Source of the DNA: Ferruginibacter sp.
Lineage (GTDB): Bacteria > Bacteroidota > Bacteroidia > Chitinophagales > Chitinophagaceae
DNA length: 64,000 bases
Direction of reading: 5' to 3'
Assembly: GCA_013141115.1 (NCBI GenBank)
Contig: JABFRP010000003.1
Span: forward strand, 620,001 to 684,000
The notes under the pieces are model-generated. The model was not told the origin of the DNA. It ran no database searches and saw nothing but the letters and a program-made list of their open reading frames with translations. The translations under genes were made by a program, and so were the position numbers. Positions 18,175 through 26,831 of the stretch are shown here, in pieces. Every line of letters starts with the position of its first letter. Positions within the stretch are counted from its first letter, which is position 1.

Positions 18175-20691
18175 ATGCTAAATGAAGCGGAAGTTCGAGA
18201 AAAGATAATAAATCCTTGGCTTGTGGGATTAGCATTTAAGCAAACTGATATCAAGCTCGAATCATCATTTTCTATTCGATTAGGTCGAGGGGTTAAGAGT
18301 ATTTCGGGTAAATCTGACTATTTGGTCAAATCAAATACTGGAGTAAATTTATTTATTATTGAGACCAAATCACAATTGGCTAAACTTAATGATGATGATA
18401 AAAATCAGGCAATTTCTTATGCCAGATTAATTTCTGAAGGCAATATCCCCCCCTTTTCAATTGTTACTAATGGTTTAGAAACAATTATTTATGATTCTAT
18501 TTCTAAAGAAAAAGTAACCGGGGAATTAGCACAGCACCCACATGTTAAAAATGAATTTCAAATTGAGTGTAGCATTGCTGCTAGAAGTGAAGCACTCAAT
18601 TGTTTATTAGCACTAAACGAACAAAATTTACATAAATTTTGTACGCATCAAGTACAGTATAGATTAAGGCCTCTCAAAAGTGAAGATATTTATAGTGGGA
18701 AAAAATATATCCCTACCTTATACATTAAACGTAACGATCCAGAGAATAGACTTAATAACTTATTATTTGATTTAAAAAATCCAAGAAGACTTGTTTTGGT
18801 AACTGGATCTCCTCAGAAGGGAAAAACTTCGTTTGTTTGTAACCAAGTTGAAAATCTTCTTCTAAAAAATATTAATTGTCTTTTTTTTCCAGCAATTGGC
18901 TTGAATACAGGGCTATTAAATGCGATAAAGGAAGATTTTCAATGGGTATTCCATGATCAGAACGATGTAGTTCATATTATACAGCAATTAGAAAATATAA
19001 TTAAAAAGCAAAAGCAAAAGCTTTTTATTTTTATTGACGAATTAAATGAAATAGATCAGAAAATAGCACTTTTAATTAGTAGTGAGTGTGAGCGAATAGC
19101 GAGTGAAAAAATAGTGATTGTATTAAGTGCTACAAGTAATTCCTTAGAGAGGCTACTTTTTGAATATGGAAACCCTAATTTTCTAGCAGATCAATCAAAC
19201 ATCACCTTAAAAGAAGCCGAATTATTATCCAAGAAAGCACTTCAAAATATTGAAGACAAAAACGTTATCCAAATAAACGATTTTAATGCGAAAGAACTCG
19301 ACGAAGCAGCTACCCTTTATAGTAAAGCATATAATGTAAAAGGGTATAAGATAAATATCTTATTTAGCAACCCTCTTCTACTTAGGGTAGCTATGGAATT
19401 ATTTGCAAATAAAGAAATCCCAGAAAACTTGAATGATGCAAATTTGATTGGTGAAAGTTTGTTCCTTAAAGGATCAAGAACGGGGATTTCTAAAACGTGT
19501 TTTCAAAAATATATTTTAGAGTTGTCTGAAATACTATTTAAAAAGGATAGCCCCATATCAGATTTGCATTCTTTAAATATTGAGGGGATTGACATACAAA
19601 AACTCTATGAAGCTGCTATCCTTGCTGAACTCCATACAACAAACAATAAGCCTGCTATAGATTTTTATTACAGTCGAGAACGAGATTATTGCATTGCCTA
19701 TCTGCTAAAGGATTGGTTAAACATATTTCTAAAAGGAAATAAAGATGAGGTAAAGCAATATTTGGATGATGCAATTCAAACTTATGTTGGTCAGGAAGCG
19801 TTACGATGGTTTTTTTCTTCACCTAGCCACATACAACAAGTTATCCGGTGTGTAGATTTATTTGATGGTGTAATTAATACAGAAATTAAAAATATTCTGT
19901 TCTATGCGATGTTGAGTCAAGATTTTACAAGCCAAGCTCAACTAAACTGGTTGAGTGAAAAAATTAATAAAATGAATGAAGAAAGGCTTCTGAATAATTC
20001 GAAAGAGTCAATTGAAGAAGCTGTAATCATATTGTTTCAATTTATAAAAGGTTCTGGTATAAACAATAATAGGCTTACAAGAAATCAATTGGTCTGTTTA
20101 AAGGAGATTATGTTAATAGAAGAAAAACTTGAAGGCGAAACTGATGTTCGAGAAACTTTTTCAATCCAATTGCTTCAAGATTATAATTTGGAATCAGATT
20201 TTATATCATTAATGCTGGATGATAACAATAAAATATCTTCGTTTGCTGCCTTATTATATGTTGAATCCTATCGTGACCTGATCAAACAATTAAACATTTG
20301 GATTACTAATAAAAACGAATTATTTGAATTGAAATATGAAAATTTCATTGTAGCACTTGAACATATTAAGGATCAAATGAGTCCAGATATGTGCGATCCT
20401 CATCAAATGTATTCAGATAGGGATGAGTTTTGTATCTCAGGATATATAGAATTTAGAGATGATTATAAAAGCATAATTAATCTCTATTCTCAACACAATA
20501 TCTCTAACTTTTTTCTAGAAGAATTAGGCTATCTAAAAGAGTATGCTTTAGAAGCAATAAAAAAGAATCCTAAATTAATGGAAGAGGAATGGGTTAATGA
20601 AGTAGCTCCAGAACTAATTGATAGTGAAATCATAATTTTTGAAAAATTTAATCCACAACAAATTAAAATACCTTTTGAAATTAAATTGTAA
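18175..20691 (+). CDS. Restriction-endonuclease-like / STAND-type ATPase fusion
   Basis: The 838-residue protein has an N-terminal HsdR_N-like nuclease fold: INPWLVGLAF, then SGKSDYLV (near 44-51) and IIETKSQ (near 61-67), which form the D and ExK of a PD-(D/E)XK site. A P-loop ATPase follows, with Walker A GSPQKGKTS near 210-218 and Walker B LFIFIDELNEID near 282-293, then a long helical C-terminus of about 450 residues without known motif. Nuclease plus STAND/NACHT architecture is typical of phage-sensing effectors such as Avs. It is the last gene of the plus operon, 23 bases after the preceding gene. Whether it serves the same system or is a passenger defense gene is open. Confidence 0.75.
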   Translation: MLNEAEVREKIINPWLVGLAFKQTDIKLESSFSIRLGRGVKSISGKSDYLVKSNTGVNLFIIETKSQLAKLNDDDKNQAISYARLISEGNIPPFSIVTNGLETIIYDSISKEKVTGELAQHPHVKNEFQIECSIAARSEALNCLLALNEQNLHKFCTHQVQYRLRPLKSEDIYSGKKYIPTLYIKRNDPENRLNNLLFDLKNPRRLVLVTGSPQKGKTSFVCNQVENLLLKNINCLFFPAIGLNTGLLNAIKEDFQWVFHDQNDVVHIIQQLENIIKKQKQKLFIFIDELNEIDQKIALLISSECERIASEKIVIVLSATSNSLERLLFEYGNPNFLADQSNITLKEAELLSKKALQNIEDKNVIQINDFNAKELDEAATLYSKAYNVKGYKINILFSNPLLLRVAMELFANKEIPENLNDANLIGESLFLKGSRTGISKTCFQKYILELSEILFKKDSPISDLHSLNIEGIDIQKLYEAAILAELHTTNNKPAIDFYYSRERDYCIAYLLKDWLNIFLKGNKDEVKQYLDDAIQTYVGQEALRWFFSSPSHIQQVIRCVDLFDGVINTEIKNILFYAMLSQDFTSQAQLNWLSEKINKMNEERLLNNSKESIEEAVIILFQFIKGSGINNNRLTRNQLVCLKEIMLIEEKLEGETDVRETFSIQLLQDYNLESDFISLMLDDNNKISSFAALLYVESYRDLIKQLNIWITNKNELFELKYENFIVALEHIKDQMSPDMCDPHQMYSDRDEFCISGYIEFRDDYKSIINLYSQHNISNFFLEELGYLKEYALEAIKKNPKLMEEEWVNEVAPELIDSEIIIFEKFNPQQIKIPFEIKL

Positions 20692-20749
20692 ATAAAATTA
20701 AATCACTTTGAGATCAACTGAATAATAATGAAGAACATTTTTTCTCCCA

Positions 20750-22006
20750 CTAAATATCAGTAGCTTTTATACCATAGTTAGCATATAAAATCCTATCCTT
20801 TGCGGTCCTATTTATTACAATTCCAATATTTTCTAAAATAAGTAAAGAGGCAAATCTTTGTTTTGATTTTTCAGTTGAAAGTGTATCTGTTTCATCGTCA
20901 AGAAATACTTTTTTCCAATATTTATTTGCTAAATTAAAAGAGTCTTTTTTAAAATAATTTAATGCTTCCTTTGATTTATTGTGTTCTTTTGCAATTTTAA
21001 AAACATCGAAAAAAATATTCTGTCCAATAGGTCTAAATATAAGGTTAGTAGATTTTAATTTTCTATTAACTATACCGGTTTTTAGGAATTCGTTAAACGA
21101 TGGTATAGCTGTAAGAACTTCAGAAATTGTTGCAACAGATTTTTTATAGTCTTTTTGAATATCTATTTCTGAAATACGGTTGGTTAAATAAGAATCTCGG
21201 TTATTCCCCTTTACTTTAATACCATAAACCACTTTATTGGTTAGTATTCTTTCTAAGATGTCATAGAGAACCATGATGTTTGTAAATGAATCAGTATTCT
21301 CAATACTTATACTTCTATTCTTATTTATTAATATTTTGCCCTTTAATAATGAGTAATTATCAATTAACTGTCTTGTAATTATAGCACAGTTGTCATCTTC
21401 ACTTAAGGCTATTATTTCACTTTTATTAACTGGTTTCGCATATCGATTTAGAGTTGAAAATAACCTTCGTGTTCTTACATTTCCATCAATTGTCATTTTA
21501 TGTGCAACAAATATTACTGGTACTTCATCAGCAATTATTTTCGAGTTAATTTTAACAGCTTCTCGAATACCAATAGCCCTATGCTGGCCATCAATTGCAA
21601 ATATGCTTTCAGAGCCATCTAATGTAAGAATTCCAATTGTTTCTGATAAGTATTTATATTCATCCTCTTCATTGTTTTCTAAGATACCATCAACCTTGGA
21701 GATATTTAATTCTTGCCAATATGGTTTACCATCAAAAATTCCTAAAATTAAACTATTAAAAAATCGTTGAGATTGGCTATTTATATAGTCAACAATTCTT
21801 TTCGTTCTTTCAGGTGCTAAGTCACGTTGTATCCATTCTCCCAACTTCAAGTCTTTGTCGCTATATTTCTGATCAATTTCTTTAGGTAGTTTAACTCTTT
21901 GAGCAATATCCTTGAAAGACATTAATCCAATATAGTAAAACCAGGCGTCGTCGCCATCTCCAATTCTGCCTTTAAGGCAAGGGATAACAAGTTTATTAGT
22001 GTTCAT
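20750..22006 (-). CDS. DGQHR-domain protein (DndB-like)
   Basis: The 418-residue protein carries the family signature DGQHR at 139-143, preceded by the typical RTKRIVDYI segment (68-76) and followed by a helical C-terminus. DGQHR proteins include DndB, the repressor of the dnd phosphorothioation operon, and relatives found in other DNA-modification and conflict loci. It ends the minus-strand operon and its start overlaps the GIY-YIG-like gene by 11 bases. A DndB-type regulator inside an SspBCD-type operon would be a mixed arrangement. The end of this gene converges with the restriction operon (58 bases apart). Confidence 0.8.
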   Translation of the reverse strand: MNTNKLVIPCLKGRIGDGDDAWFYYIGLMSFKDIAQRVKLPKEIDQKYSDKDLKLGEWIQRDLAPERTKRIVDYINSQSQRFFNSLILGIFDGKPYWQELNISKVDGILENNEEDEYKYLSETIGILTLDGSESIFAIDGQHRAIGIREAVKINSKIIADEVPVIFVAHKMTIDGNVRTRRLFSTLNRYAKPVNKSEIIALSEDDNCAIITRQLIDNYSLLKGKILINKNRSISIENTDSFTNIMVLYDILERILTNKVVYGIKVKGNNRDSYLTNRISEIDIQKDYKKSVATISEVLTAIPSFNEFLKTGIVNRKLKSTNLIFRPIGQNIFFDVFKIAKEHNKSKEALNYFKKDSFNLANKYWKKVFLDDETDTLSTEKSKQRFASLLILENIGIVINRTAKDRILYANYGIKATDI

Positions 22007-22499
22007 AAATATATTTTAATTCGGGACTAATTTTTGCCTCCGGAATGCTTGTGTTTATATGAGGAACAAAAGTGTTAATTAATATTTTTTCATAAGTATC
22101 CACTAATGGTTTACTCGGAATTTCCACATAGTAGAAATCAATATATTGTGCATATAGATTTAGCATTTCATAAATTTTGGCCCTTGGCTTTCCTTTGCCC
22201 GCTTGCTCATCTAAATAGTTACTATACCTAATAAATAAACTGTTTTGTGTTTGACCAATGTAGAAAAGGTAATTTGTTGTCACAAAGTTTTTATAAAGGG
22301 GATTTACAACGAAGCAATAAAGTCCAATTTGTTTAGGGACTTTTGCTTTATTACTTGAAGTGAATTTTAATTTCTTCCACTTTAAATTAGTGGTAATTTG
22401 TTTGGTTGGGTCTTCCCAGTGTTTAGGATATAAAAGAAATTTCCTAATGTGCAGTAAAATGTCTCCCTTTTTTACAAAATCAATGTTATAAGCCGCCAT
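21996..22499 (-). CDS. GIY-YIG nuclease-like protein in the phosphorothioation operon
   Basis: I start the protein at the ATG at 22499 (MAAYNIDF, 167 residues). An upstream ATG at 22517 would add six residues and overlap the sspD-like gene. The GIY-YIG core is visible: IGLYCFVVN, then LFYIGQTQNSLFIRYSNYL with the catalytic-type Arg, and later VDTYEKILINTFVPHINTS with the acidic residue and the usual P-x-x-N ending. GIY-YIG nucleases cut single strands or make double-strand breaks. Its place between the sulfur-transfer enzyme and the DGQHR protein suggests a PT-linked nickase or nuclease. This domain is not one of the standard SspABCDE or Dnd components as I know them. Confidence 0.75.
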   Translation of the reverse strand: MAAYNIDFVKKGDILLHIRKFLLYPKHWEDPTKQITTNLKWKKLKFTSSNKAKVPKQIGLYCFVVNPLYKNFVTTNYLFYIGQTQNSLFIRYSNYLDEQAGKGKPRAKIYEMLNLYAQYIDFYYVEIPSKPLVDTYEKILINTFVPHINTSIPEAKISPELKYIYEH

Positions 22500-22504
22500 A
22501 AAAA

Positions 22505-23611
22505 TTAAATAAAACAACTTGCACAGCCTTCTTCCTCAGCATCAGCAAGTATATCCAGTAAATAAGGTGATTGTATTTTGCTTTTTTTGCTTTCGCTGCG
22601 TTTAATGTATTCTTCTTTTATCCCCTCAATTCTTTCTGGTTTTATTAATTCTGTAAGTGGTTCATCCTGAATCCAGGTATAACCATCTTTCTCATACTCC
22701 ATTGCTTTTGCAAATAATTCGGGATGCTGCTCATACAACCAAACCCATTCAATTTTTTGCTGGTAAAAACAAAAGAAACAACCGGAACGGCTTCTGGCAT
22801 AAGTAGATTTTTTCCCATTCACTTCAAACTCAACTTCTTTATAGTATGCTGGTACACCAACGCCAGATTTTTCAAGAATACTAAATATATCTTCTCTTAC
22901 TAGCACATCCTCGTTTTCTACTAAAGCAAAAGTTTGCTCTGATGATAGCGGATAATTTGTATTTTTTATAAATTGAAATATTGCTTTATTAAATTCCTTT
23001 ATGCCCAAATCTAATAACTGATTGAGTTTTTGTTGCTGATTAAAACTAGTAGAAATTTTAGTATTGAGTATTTCGATTATTCTTTCCGCTTTTTCAGTTA
23101 ATGAAAATGAAGAATAAATTTCTATGACCGATGTTATATTGCTATTGGCTAAAAATTTATTGATAACATCTTCACTCCAAATGTTTTTCCTAAATGGAAA
23201 AATAGATTGAATGTTAGATTTCTTTGAAATATAGCCCTCTCTGTCCTCATCGCCCCTGATACCCACATAAGAAACAACCGGATCATTTCCTACAAAGTTT
23301 TCAAAAGGCTCTAATTTTAATTTCTTTGTACACCACCTGGCATTCGACGAAGGTAGGTAGCCACCATACATTTTTATAAAATGGTCAAAGGGCAATTCAG
23401 GACTATTATTTGCACCTGTCAGCCGCAGTATTTTTTTTCCTAAAAATATTTCAAGGTTATCAATAAGCTGATAGGTTTCATCCAATTCTTTTCCTGTATC
23501 AGAAGTATAATATTCAATATCCAAATCAGGATAGTTCTGTTTCATATAAATAGCCAAGGCTGCGCTATCTTTCCCTCCTGATATTCCTAATACGTGTCTT
23601 ACTTTACTCAT
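22505..23611 (-). CDS. sspD: PAPS-reductase-like ATP pyrophosphatase for DNA phosphorothioation (SspD/DndC-like)
   Basis: The 368-residue protein has a PP-loop at its N-terminus (GISGGKDSAALA, 9-20) and an adenylate-binding layout like phosphoadenosine phosphosulfate reductase. Two Cys pairs, RSGCFFCFYQ in the second half and GCASCFI at the extreme C-terminus, fit a Fe-S cluster as in DndC. DndC and SspD activate the DNA backbone and transfer sulfur delivered by a cysteine desulfurase (DndA/SspA). No desulfurase is encoded here, so a host IscS-type enzyme would have to serve. Its start codon overlaps the stop of the ATPase gene by one base (TAATG). Confidence 0.87.
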   Translation of the reverse strand: MSKVRHVLGISGGKDSAALAIYMKQNYPDLDIEYYTSDTGKELDETYQLIDNLEIFLGKKILRLTGANNSPELPFDHFIKMYGGYLPSSNARWCTKKLKLEPFENFVGNDPVVSYVGIRGDEDREGYISKKSNIQSIFPFRKNIWSEDVINKFLANSNITSVIEIYSSFSLTEKAERIIEILNTKISTSFNQQQKLNQLLDLGIKEFNKAIFQFIKNTNYPLSSEQTFALVENEDVLVREDIFSILEKSGVGVPAYYKEVEFEVNGKKSTYARSRSGCFFCFYQQKIEWVWLYEQHPELFAKAMEYEKDGYTWIQDEPLTELIKPERIEGIKEEYIKRSESKKSKIQSPYLLDILADAEEEGCASCFI

Positions 23612-25866
23612 TATTTAAGCATTTCTTTTAACAGATTAGTGAGTGCTGCTATGTTAAGCGTTTTATCTTTTGATAAGCCTTTTTTAAGTTCTGCTTGAAT
23701 ATTACTCACTTCTTCCTTTTTGTTCTTTGGCAACCGTACCATTTTTTTACTGATACCATCAAAGAATGAATTTATTTGTAAATCAAATACATCTTCTTTG
23801 TCTTCCTTAAAATCAGATTTGGATAAAGTGGTCAAACTATCCAATTCCAAAACCATGGATTTAAACTTATCGGCAATCAACAATTCGTCTTCGTCATTTA
23901 TTTTTTCTAAAGTGGAATTTATTAATGACTGTACCAAAGAATTTAACCAGGCCTTTTTATCGTCAATTTGTGAATCAAGCCTTTGTACAAATACTTTCTG
24001 TGATGGCAATAAGAGATGCCTTCTAAGTTGTTTATATCTTTTTTGCAAAACATCCTTATACTCTTCAAATGGCATTTCGATTCCTACAATATCATCCTGA
24101 ATGAATAATTCAACCCTGTTTACCAATTCATCAAAGCAAGTCCGTATTTCTCTGATTGCGTTTTGAAGTTTAACTATATAAGCCTGTAAGTCTTTGGGTG
24201 ATGATTGAATTTTTACAATTGAATACCCTAATGCGTTAGGAAAATCCTCAAAAAACGTTTTCTCAGGATCTTTGGAAGATGATATTGCATTTCGAATTTC
24301 TAATGCAGCCTTAGAAAGGCGCTTTGTATTTTTAGAATATTCGGGCAAGTCTTTATAAAAAGTAAGAAACGGCTTGATTGTTTCTATGAAATTAGAATTT
24401 GTTAGTTTTTCCTTTGAATTTTGGTTTAGAAAAAGTCTGTAACTATTGAAGATATCTAATTTTACACCCTCTATCGCAAAACTTTTTATTTCATATTCAT
24501 CCGGGTCTTTACCCATTAAGTCAAAAACTTCATCTGTTATAAAAGGGATGTAACCATTCTTGCCAAACAAAGCGTAGTCATCTCTTTTAATAAATAAGAA
24601 AGATGGTATCCAAAAATCAATAACTCCCTGTTTTAATTTGAATGGTCGCTGATTTAATAACTCTACAAACTCGGAAACTTTTCTTTTAGATGTTTTTGCA
24701 CTGTCTAAATATTTTTGCGATAGTTTCCATAATTTGTCAAACCTGTTTTTACTATTCGGTTTATGTTCTCCTATTATTTCATCTACATATAAACTGATAT
24801 TATTATTTTCTAACAACGACAAGTAAATAGTTTTCTCCGGCGGAAACTTATCTGCTGGGAAATCTAATTGAGGCTTGTCCCAATTTAAAACAAGTGCTTT
24901 AAAATAATTTCTTTTAGCTGTATGTATTGAAGCTGAAATCTTATGTTTGTTAACAAGCTCATTATTAAAAATTGGGGTCTTGCTATAAACCAAATTGCAT
25001 ATTTCAGATAACTTGCTGTTAAACTCCTTCTTGCTATTAACTGGAATCTGTTGACCTTTAAAAAACCAAACAACCTCTGATTTTGAACCGTAGAAATTAT
25101 TCAAAATTTTATGAGTTAGTAGGTTTTGTTGGTGTAATACAATGTTATTTAATTCTCTTATGGCAACTTTATCATCGCTATTTTCATCAATCACCTTTTT
25201 TGTTTTCTCAATTTCGAACAATAAATCTTTTATTGACTTTGAGTTTTTATAATAACAATATAAAATTGCATCTTCATTACTTGACGAATGCAGCTTTACC
25301 TCATTTAAAATATTTTTTTCATTAAATATTAAATTAATAAAGCCGTCAATTTCTCCTATTGGAATATCACTTATTGGATGATCTGTAATTTTATACTCAA
25401 ACAATCTTGGGGTACCAGTTTCATACATAGCCTTTTTGGCTACAATCGGCGGTAGTTGATAATATTTATTTAATAGAGTCACTACATCTGTTACATCATC
25501 TACTTTGCCACCTGCTTCAATTAAAGCAGTTTGTATATCCAATTCTGTCCCTTCAAATAGAATAAAACGTTTGCTATAATTTCTAAAAAGAATGATATTT
25601 TTCTTTTCTAAGCCTTCTATTAATTCAGCAGCATTTTTTATACTTAAACACTTTTCAGCGTAACTTACCAGAAATGATTTATCAAGAGTAGCACCTGCTT
25701 GCGAATTGATATTTAATAAGCCAATTGTTTTAACAATTTTAGAATACTCACTTGTATTTTTTTCGAAAGAAGATTCAACTTTTTCTAAAGCAGTTTTTAT
25801 AGATTTCCAGGCACCAAAATCTGGGTTGTATCTCGAATTAAGAAAAGAATAATAATTAAAAACCAA
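23611..25866 (-). CDS. sspC: SspC-like ATPase, C-terminal part (after the frameshift)
   Basis: A 751-residue frame whose apparent start is a TTG at 25866. In its own frame the reading is open further upstream, across the end of the preceding frame, giving EGFYTIADVYEYL immediately before it. This fits continuation of the 344-residue ATPase frame after a minus-one shift at 25902-25908. The sequence is a large, charged, mostly helical protein with no second P-loop that I can see. It matches the long C-terminal body of the large P-loop proteins in Ssp and BREX-like systems. The joined protein would be about 1,070 residues. It ends in the one-base overlap with the sspD-like gene. Confidence 0.75.
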   Translation of the reverse strand: MVFNYYSFLNSRYNPDFGAWKSIKTALEKVESSFEKNTSEYSKIVKTIGLLNINSQAGATLDKSFLVSYAEKCLSIKNAAELIEGLEKKNIILFRNYSKRFILFEGTELDIQTALIEAGGKVDDVTDVVTLLNKYYQLPPIVAKKAMYETGTPRLFEYKITDHPISDIPIGEIDGFINLIFNEKNILNEVKLHSSSNEDAILYCYYKNSKSIKDLLFEIEKTKKVIDENSDDKVAIRELNNIVLHQQNLLTHKILNNFYGSKSEVVWFFKGQQIPVNSKKEFNSKLSEICNLVYSKTPIFNNELVNKHKISASIHTAKRNYFKALVLNWDKPQLDFPADKFPPEKTIYLSLLENNNISLYVDEIIGEHKPNSKNRFDKLWKLSQKYLDSAKTSKRKVSEFVELLNQRPFKLKQGVIDFWIPSFLFIKRDDYALFGKNGYIPFITDEVFDLMGKDPDEYEIKSFAIEGVKLDIFNSYRLFLNQNSKEKLTNSNFIETIKPFLTFYKDLPEYSKNTKRLSKAALEIRNAISSSKDPEKTFFEDFPNALGYSIVKIQSSPKDLQAYIVKLQNAIREIRTCFDELVNRVELFIQDDIVGIEMPFEEYKDVLQKRYKQLRRHLLLPSQKVFVQRLDSQIDDKKAWLNSLVQSLINSTLEKINDEDELLIADKFKSMVLELDSLTTLSKSDFKEDKEDVFDLQINSFFDGISKKMVRLPKNKKEEVSNIQAELKKGLSKDKTLNIAALTNLLKEMLK

Positions 25867-26831
25867 ATACTCATATACATCCGCAATAGTGTAAAAGCCT
25901 TCTTTTTTGTCTGAATATGTTGAAATAATCCTGTATGATCAGTTGACTCCAAAAATGAGAAAAGAGAGCGCTCATTTTGTCCGTACTTCTGTAAAGAAAG
26001 AGTTAGTATATACGAAGAAATAGCATCTAAGGGGAATAGTTTTTCGGCAATTTCAGTTATATAATCTTCGTTAACATTAAATGCCTTTGATTTTAATAGT
26101 AAGTCAATTGCTTTAGAAATTTCCTTGGTATATTTTTTTGTTGACGGCCTTTCATTTAAATGTTCTGACGCCAGGAATAGAAGTTGTTCTACTGGCTCAT
26201 TAAAAGTAATCTCTCTAAATCGACCTTTTACTTTAGTCCATTCTTGTTTTTGAGATTGGCTTAATGCTAAAGCATAAGCATCAAAATTTTGATGAACTGT
26301 GGTAAATAAAATAATATTTATATCTGGATTATTGGCAAACTCAGCTAACTGCTGTAAAAAGTATAATTCCTTTTCGGGTTCATTTTGGGCAGCATATTCT
26401 AAGAATTTTCCGAACTCATCAATAACTAAAAAAAGGATTGGGTTTTTCTTTCCTAAATCGTGGTACTTATTAAATATTTCGGTGAATATGTTTTCGGTTA
26501 AGGTTTTATTATTCTTTAAACCAAAAACTTCTGCGAAAGAATCTTTTAATGATTTGTATTCTCCAACAATATTTATAAAATCAATTGTAGGATTAGGCAA
26601 GATATTTATGCCAAAATGTTTTTTTCTGCCTGTAATGCTTTGTTGAAATGCCCACAGGAATGCTGATTTACCAGTACCGTATGAACCGATGATATTGAAA
26701 GAACGAACACCTTTTTTAAAATCGTTTGCTATTTGGCTTACAACACGAATAGCATTGGGTGTAGGAATATAATTCAATTCCCTTTCACTATCACGAATGA
26801 TATTGACTGATGTTGTGAATTTAGTTGCCAT
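25797..26831 (-). CDS. sspC: SspC-like ATPase, N-terminal AAA-type part
   Basis: The 344-residue frame begins at an ATG overlapping the end of the DUF4007 gene by 11 bases. It shows Walker A GSYGTGKSAF (49-58), Walker B LFLVIDEFGKFLEY (around 152-165) and a sensor-like ILFTTVHQNFD. About the first 310 residues are well-formed ATPase. The last 33 (FTLLRMYMSIWFLIIILF onward) are hydrophobic out-of-frame reading that ends soon after the A AAA AAG site. In Ssp phosphorothioation SspC is the ATPase partner of SspB and SspD, which fits this gene order. A short product made of the ATPase domain alone may or may not exist. Confidence 0.8.
   Translation of the reverse strand: MATKFTTSVNIIRDSERELNYIPTPNAIRVVSQIANDFKKGVRSFNIIGSYGTGKSAFLWAFQQSITGRKKHFGINILPNPTIDFINIVGEYKSLKDSFAEVFGLKNNKTLTENIFTEIFNKYHDLGKKNPILFLVIDEFGKFLEYAAQNEPEKELYFLQQLAEFANNPDINIILFTTVHQNFDAYALALSQSQKQEWTKVKGRFREITFNEPVEQLLFLASEHLNERPSTKKYTKEISKAIDLLLKSKAFNVNEDYITEIAEKLFPLDAISSYILTLSLQKYGQNERSLFSFLESTDHTGLFQHIQTKKKAFTLLRMYMSIWFLIIILFLIRDTTQILVPGNL
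25902..25908 (-). other. A AAA AAG heptamer joining the two SspC-like frames
   Basis: On the minus strand the zero-frame codons read ACA AAA AAG, which contains A AAA AAG in exactly the phase used for minus-one slippage in dnaX. A shift there changes AAG GCT TTT into GAA GGC TTT TAC and joins the two open frames without a gap. One extra A (seven instead of six) would give the same fusion, so a single-base deletion or homopolymer sequencing error is an equally good reading. No convincing internal ribosome-binding site or stimulatory stem was recognised beside it. Confidence 0.5.

Noticed and set aside
24885-25325. Small frames opposite the SspC-like gene
   Set aside because: They are antisense to a well-formed long protein and show only hydrophobic shadow composition.
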